A stretch of 63,591 nucleotides of DNA from Saprospiraceae bacterium. GTDB taxonomy: Bacteria; Bacteroidota; Bacteroidia; Chitinophagales; Saprospiraceae. The notes below the pieces were generated by a model. That model saw nothing but the letters and a program-made list of their open reading frames with translations. It was not told the DNA's origin and did not search any database. Shown here one piece after another: positions 59,662 through 63,591 of the stretch. A program made the position numbers and the translations under genes. The stretch covers positions 1 through 63,591 of the forward strand of contig JADKEB010000004.1 in assembly GCA_016718205.1 (NCBI GenBank). Direction: 5' to 3'. Position 1 is the stretch's first letter. Each line of letters opens with the position of its first letter.

Positions 59662-59761
59662 ACATAGTCTCCTCTTTATCAAATCTATAACTGATAATTA
59701 CTCTTAACCCAAATAACTCAAAAAAACATGTTTTTAATTGTTTCATAACTTCCTCTGACAT
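59645..59761 (-). CDS. Small protein, 38 aa
   Basis: A good AAGGAAGG ribosome site lies just upstream of the ATG at 59761. The peptide MSEEVMKQLKTCFFELFGLR and VIISYRFDKEETMYEGIN is followed by TAA, and its end overlaps the start of the membrane-protein gene, so coupling is likely. Function unknown. Confidence 0.5.
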   Translation of the reverse strand: MSEEVMKQLKTCFFELFGLRVIISYRFDKEETMYEGIN

Positions 59762-59901
59762 GATTGTCCTTCCTTTATTTTTAATTCTACTGATGCTTAT
59801 AATTCTTGCGTATGAGTTTACTCTCAAGTAACCCTTTGGAACTACCCAGCATTTTTTTGACGCTTATAAACATTAATCGAAAATCATTCCGATTTTTGAA
59901 T

Positions 59902-59940
59902 CTTTTTCAAAAAAGCCTTTTTTATTGGCCTTTTTGAAAA
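59902..59940 (-). terminator. Strong hairpin terminator
   Basis: An inverted repeat tttttcaaaaaagcc/ggcctttttgaaaa around ttttttatt, with T runs on both sides, lies 74 bases past the stop of the exported-protein gene. It could work in both directions. Confidence 0.6.
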
Positions 59941-60013
59941 TTACGCTGAGTAGTTACTTTTATTCTAATACACTGATTAGCGGTTATGCTTTCTTTCCTG
60001 TAGAAACTGTTTC

Positions 60014-60585
60014 CTATTTGAAACTATCATAAACGGTTTTTCTTATCTCTAATGAAACATTATGAGCATAATTTTGCAGTAGCACTTCCTGTGAATTGTT
60101 TACAGTGACAACGAACGCTGGAGCGTTATATGTTACATCTCTTGTCTTCGCAGTTATGAGATTATTTTTATTGTTATATGTTTTAATTTGAAATGCTGCA
60201 GATATATGCCTAATTGCCCCTTCTTGGCTTACTGTTATTGAAGGATTTGCAATACGAACACCAACTTTGTATAAGTAATTCGTGCCTGTGCTTATATCCT
60301 GAATATTAAAACATCCATCTTCGACAATACCTTCTATCAATTGGTCTCGAATCTGCTCCGAGAGATTGGATGCATATGCATTATTCCAAATGCCGTAATT
60401 TGTATCAAAATCAATAAAAATAGTTTTGCCTTTCCATGCAGGTTTACACGTCGGCTTATAAACATTACGCGGCTTTTTTGTTGCGTATTCTGCACAATGT
60501 GCGAATACTATAAATAGCAAAAGTAAGACAACTTGAATTATAAAAACGAGTTCGAACTTTTGTTTGGGTTATTTTCTTGCTTCAT
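60014..60585 (-). pseudogene. Exported protein, frameshift in the signal region
   Basis: From 60520 the frame reads MLFIVFAHCAEYATKKPRNV, then KGKTIFIDFDTNYGIWNNAY and a mostly beta domain to VSLEIRKTVYDSF. The natural start is more likely ATG 60585 (MKQENNPNKSSNSF), joined by a one-base shift near 60535 to IIQVVLLLLFIVFAHC, which would make a normal signal ending HC. No family recognised. Extended-flank cassette, downstream of flank hairpins. Confidence 0.6.
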
Positions 60586-60707
60586 ATTAATTTCCTTTTC
60601 TTCTCAGATTGTAGACTAAAGTCTTTCGAGACACGGATGTCGAGAAACCTATACTAAAATATCCTAGCGTTGGTTCCTTTATCGAACATGCTCGCACCTA
60701 AAATGCC

Positions 60708-60923
60708 GTCTAACGTTAAGCGTTGCCGTCGTGCTTCCTAGCATGACTCCGAGCCAGAAGTATACTGTGCATATTGCGTGACACTTCAGTTCGTGGCGCG
60801 TAATATGCGTTATCCTTCTTAGAACAAAAAAGTCCGACAACAACAATATCGCCAGGCTCGGAGCAAGAGAGTGAACAGCATCCGAACCTAGTTCACTCTC
60901 GCAGTGGCAACGCTCAGTTATGC
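60708..60923 (-). repeat. attC-like site 35, compact 216-bp form
   Basis: Boxes gtctaac and gttatgc do not pair. Minimal A arm gtgcttcctagcatgac; B arm gagagtgaac. Nearly identical to site 18. Confidence 0.8.
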
Positions 60924-61571
60924 GGAATGACTCGAACTTCACGAATAAAGTCAGACAAATAGTAGACTTAATTCTTCAACCATTCGAATGCATCATACCC
61001 TTTTATCCCGTGCGATTCCTATGAATGCAAACAGGACAAATAATATCAACTAAAAATAATTTATGCAATTACGATTCTTAAAATATTTTCCAACAAAAGT
61101 TTTGGACAACAAAGAAACAAGAAAGCCAAATTATGAACACGATAAATTAATTACTTAGAACGGGATAACCCTTATTTACCCCGATAATGAGTCTGGCAAA
61201 GTGAATATTTTATTTTAAGAAACAATAGACTGTTTTCTTACTTCGATTTTTAAACCTAATCACAAAGAAGTCAAAACCTTTTTTAGAAGAACCAAGTCTC
61301 AGGGTTTATCTATTTTTGTTTCAATACGAAAAGCAAATACTAACTCAGCTTAACTTCTTAACTATCGAATGAATCTACTTGTATTTAAGAAAACAAATCA
61401 GTCATAATTTAAAACGGAAAAATCAAACCACATTTGCTGACCAGTGATACTTAAAACAATTCTAAATCGGCTCTCGTTCGCCCGTTCATCATTTAATTTT
61501 AAACCAGCTTCAAAATCCCTTACCTTTCAATCTGTTTTGATTGAACAAATGAAATATAGCCGAGTCATTTC
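60924..61571 (-). mobile_element. Gene-less cassette, family beta (3)
   Basis: Near-identical to 31173-31808, although 29 kb away. Ends gcggaatgactcga / tagccgagtcatttcgc. No gene. Confidence 0.7.
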
Positions 61572-61872
61572 GCATAACGTTAAGAGTATCCGACGTTGAG
61601 AAAATGGGAAGAAAATGCCCCAAGCATTTTTCTTTCCATTTTCTCAATGTCTCCAAGCCGACCAACTACTAGCAAGTCCCGTGACTGAGTGTAGGGCGCA
61701 AAACTTGCATTATTCTCTTGCAAGTTTTGTGACCGGAACGAAGGCACTGGACTTGCGTGAGTCTGGCAAATATACTACAAAGTTTGGCTAATACAAATAA
61801 GCCGGCTTGGAGCAAGGAGGTGAACAGCATCCGAACATAGTTCACCTCCGCAGTGGATACTCGCAGTTATGC
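61572..61872 (-). repeat. attC-like site 36
   Basis: Boxes gcataac and gttatgc pair. A arm gggaag type; B arm ggaggtgaac. Confidence 0.85.
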
Positions 61873-61880
61873 GGTGTGCG

Positions 61881-62999
61881 TCAAATATCATCCAGTTTTT
61901 TCAAATATGATCCATATCTCTTTCTAACTTTTTGTAGAAAATCAGTATATGTAATAATGTCAATATTTTTCCTATTTTTAATGATTCGTCTTGCATCTTC
62001 CGAAACTTGATTTCCTATCAATGTTGCCGTTATTTTGTCGTAACCTTTTCCATTTAAATCTTCGGCTATTAGCATATAATTTTCAGCTTGATCTATTTCT
62101 GTTTTGGTTAAAGTTAATGAGGGTTTTTTAATTTCTATAATTTTTAGTTGATTACTATCTAAATTTATGCAAGCAAAATCGGGTCTCTTGCTGCTTTGGT
62201 CTTTATGTTTTTTTAAAATTTTATCGCCCAACAACTCACGCAATGATTTGTTGGATTGAACAATCCATAATTCTTCGTCGATTAGCCACATATTTTTTTC
62301 TAACATCCTATGAATTGAATTATCGCCTCGAATTTCATACGTTTTTTCTGAGAGAATCAATTTTTCAAATCTATCTATTGTGTCTAATCTGTGTTTAACC
62401 ATATTGCTAATATTTGATATCTGTAATAAATTCCATTTTGACATTAAATCAGATAGCTTTCCAATTCCTTCTTGATTTTCCTTTTTACTAATTTTTGAAA
62501 TTACGTCTTCAAAAGCTACTTTTAATTTTTTCTCAGAGTGCTCGAATATTTTTTGTATTGAATCTAATATATTAACAATGTATTCATTATCTTCTTCATC
62601 AATACTACTTAATATTTTAGATAATTCTTCATTGTCTAACTCAACCTTGTGTCCATCATCTTTAGAAATACTTTTTGAAAGTTTTTCAAGTTCTTTCTTA
62701 TCAGTTATATTTTGAATATCTGTAATGGACTTTTTATCCATTTTCCATTTTATTCTTTTAGATCCACTCTCTAGCAGTTTTACAACCGAGATTAATTCAT
62801 TATTTGAAAATATATTTAACCAATTCCTGAATTTTTTAAGTCTTAAATATGTTTTTTCTTCTTCAATTTCTCTTGCAATAAGCAGTGTAATTAGGCTTTT
62901 TTTATCTTTAATTTTCTCTGGATAAGAGTTAAAAGCTTCTATTATTTCATTTCTCTGATTCCATGGCTTTTTACTTTTTTTTGTGTTTTTCTTTCTCAT
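61881..62999 (-). CDS. Shedu-like (DUF4263-type) nuclease protein, 372 aa
   Basis: The first 230 residues are helical and charged. Near the C-terminus are HRMLEKNMWLIDEELWIV (E234, W238), the helix that opens DUF4263 nucleases, then RPDFACINLDSNQLKIIEIK and KPS (D274, E289, K291), the D...ExK active site. SduA of the Shedu anti-phage system has this layout and works as a single protein. The similarity is by motif, so related single-chain nucleases are possible. Sole gene of its cassette. Confidence 0.7.
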   Translation of the reverse strand: MRKKNTKKSKKPWNQRNEIIEAFNSYPEKIKDKKSLITLLIAREIEEEKTYLRLKKFRNWLNIFSNNELISVVKLLESGSKRIKWKMDKKSITDIQNITDKKELEKLSKSISKDDGHKVELDNEELSKILSSIDEEDNEYIVNILDSIQKIFEHSEKKLKVAFEDVISKISKKENQEGIGKLSDLMSKWNLLQISNISNMVKHRLDTIDRFEKLILSEKTYEIRGDNSIHRMLEKNMWLIDEELWIVQSNKSLRELLGDKILKKHKDQSSKRPDFACINLDSNQLKIIEIKKPSLTLTKTEIDQAENYMLIAEDLNGKGYDKITATLIGNQVSEDARRIIKNRKNIDIITYTDFLQKVRKRYGSYLKKLDDI

Positions 63000-63033
63000 A
63001 ATTTTTATCCTTTATAAATATAGATAGCATACC

Positions 63034-63331
63034 GCATAACGTTAAGAGTATCCGACGTGACTTTTAAACTCGAAAGTGCGGTAGCACCTTTTGAGTTTAA
63101 AAGTCATGTCTCCAAGCCGACCAACAACTAGCAAGTCCCGTGACTGAGTGTAGGGCGCAAAACTTGCATTATTCTCTTGCAAGTTTTGTGACCGGAACGA
63201 AGGCACTGGACTTGCGTGAGTTCAACAAATATACTACAAAGTTTGGCTAATACAACTAAGCCGGCTTGGAGCAAGGTGACTCACATCATCCGAGCTTAGT
63301 GAGTCGCCGCAGTGGATACTCGCAGTTAGAC
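63034..63331 (-). repeat. attC-like site 37
   Basis: Boxes gcataac and gttagac do not pair, while gcataac pairs with gttatgc at the other end of the Shedu cassette. A arm gacttttaaactc; B arm gtgactcac. Confidence 0.85.
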
Positions 63332-63459
63332 GGTGTTTTAGGTTCGCGTATACGAAGAAGCCCCAACTGACGCTTTACTAAAACCAGTCCCGACACGATG
63401 TCGGGTGTAGTAATTATTCCATCTCACAACATATATTTTTATTTATTGTCCACGTAAGT

Positions 63460-63591
63460 TCATGTTGGAACTTTTTTCAAACTAAAATCCATTTCTGGTC
63501 TAATAAAAGACACCATCATTGCTACTGTAGTATAAAGACCAATAAGCAAGACCATTTCAATTAAATTTTCTTCACTGAAATGGGTGATTAA
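63460..63591 (-). CDS. C-terminal end of a carboxymuconolactone-decarboxylase-like protein (partial)
   Basis: The last 43 codons before the window edge read LITHFSEENLIEMVLLIGLY, then TTVAMMVSFIRPEMDFSLKK and a stop. The FSEEELVEL..LIG.Y pattern is typical of the last helices of the CMD/AhpD-like family (alkylhydroperoxidase-type proteins). The gene enters from the right. The attC-like site and its extended flank follow it. Confidence 0.55.
   Translation of the reverse strand, partial: LITHFSEENLIEMVLLIGLYTTVAMMVSFIRPEMDFSLKKVPT

Larger units (their letters stand above)
10..63331 (-). mobile_element. Integron-like gene-cassette array
   Basis: Thirty-seven copies of one structured repeat (35 usable, 2 stumps) separate blocks of minus-strand genes. 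Each repeat is bounded by RYYYAAC on the low side and GTTRRRY on the high side and contains a second inner inverted pair, as attC sites do. Ends of each gene block are complementary to one another, as expected for cassettes that once were circles. On the minus strand the terminal motif is AACGTTRRRY, so the recombination point would be in the low-side box and each repeat belongs to the gene block on its right. No integrase gene or attI site is visible, so this could be part of a chromosomal integron or an integrase-less cluster. Integron identity is inferred from structure. Confidence 0.8.

Noticed and set aside
10..63331. CRISPR array
   Set aside because: Repeats are hundreds of bases long, spaced by whole genes, and contain nested stems. 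No short regularly spaced repeats were seen.
10..63331. Insertion sequence or transposon ends as explanation for the repeats
   Set aside because: No transposase is linked to them and no target duplications were seen; the boxes and the pairing of block ends fit integron cassettes better. The only transposase-related gene is the broken Rpn-type gene at 423-1215.
1..63591. tRNA or rRNA genes, replication origin, integrase gene
   Set aside because: I looked for cloverleaf-like segments, rRNA-like stretches and tyrosine-recombinase motifs and found none that I could support by eye.

Overview
The window looks like a stretch of an integron-type gene-cassette array. It is AT-rich (roughly one third G+C by eye), and almost every gene reads on the minus strand. 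About every 0.6 to 4.4 kb the genes are interrupted by one large dispersed repeat, present 35 times in usable form and twice as a stump. Each repeat runs from a 7-base box of the form RYYYAAC (on the plus strand) to a box of the form GTTRRRY. Each has a second inner pair (agtatcc / ggatact in most copies) and is filled with nested hairpins. This is the architecture of an integron attC site, but at about 260-305 bp it is far longer than classical attC sites (roughly 55-140 bp). No integrase gene and no attI site is in the window. The AACGTTRRRY end of each repeat lies at the low-coordinate side on the minus strand, which agrees with the gene direction. If the array is attached to an integrase, it should lie beyond the right edge.

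The strongest evidence for cassettes is at their ends. The two ends of each gene block are complementary to each other over 7 to about 20 bases, while the two boxes of a single repeat in the array often are not. That is expected if recombination cuts at G|TTRRRY and each block once existed as a circle.

Host: several genes start with lax lipoprotein signal peptides (cysteine after LISN, FINC-like or LNC-like stretches), and there are beta-barrel-like outer-membrane proteins and GGAG-type ribosome sites. A diderm is likely, and a Leptospiraceae-like spirochaete is my best guess. That is inference.

Layout. 1-6.0 kb: decayed Rpn-family and DUF262 genes, then a BrnT/BrnA toxin-antitoxin cassette. 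6.3-11.3 kb: small PD-(D/E)XK-type nuclease-like proteins and a HARE-HTH/GIY-YIG protein. 11.3-22 kb: mostly lipoproteins and outer-membrane proteins. 22.3-26.7 kb: an overlapping three-gene RecQ helicase / unknown / NERD-UvrD helicase operon. 27-33 kb: a membrane protein, an HNH protein with six zinc-ribbon repeats, and gene-less cassettes. 33.1-36.1 kb: a single-chain type IIG restriction-modification enzyme. 36.5-44.5 kb: gene-less cassettes, a duplicated frameshifted gene and a GmrSD-like DUF262/DUF1524 protein. 45-49.6 kb: lipoproteins, a second BrnTA cassette and nuclease-like genes. 50-55.5 kb: a second DUF262 gene, then a cassette with a DUF1566-like secreted protein, an unknown protein, a HEPN protein and a LEM-3-type GIY-YIG protein. 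56-60.6 kb: an interrupted membrane/EVE-like gene, a TPR lipoprotein and envelope proteins. 61-63.6 kb: a gene-less cassette, a Shedu-like nuclease and the end of a carboxymuconolactone-decarboxylase-like gene.

Taken together, the array looks like a store of defence-type genes (nucleases, helicases, restriction, toxin-antitoxin) and envelope genes. Eight cassettes carry no recognisable gene at all. Many genes are broken by single-base changes in homopolymers and near CG or GCC, and near-identical duplicates differ in the same way. Some of the 'pseudogenes' may therefore be long-read consensus errors.
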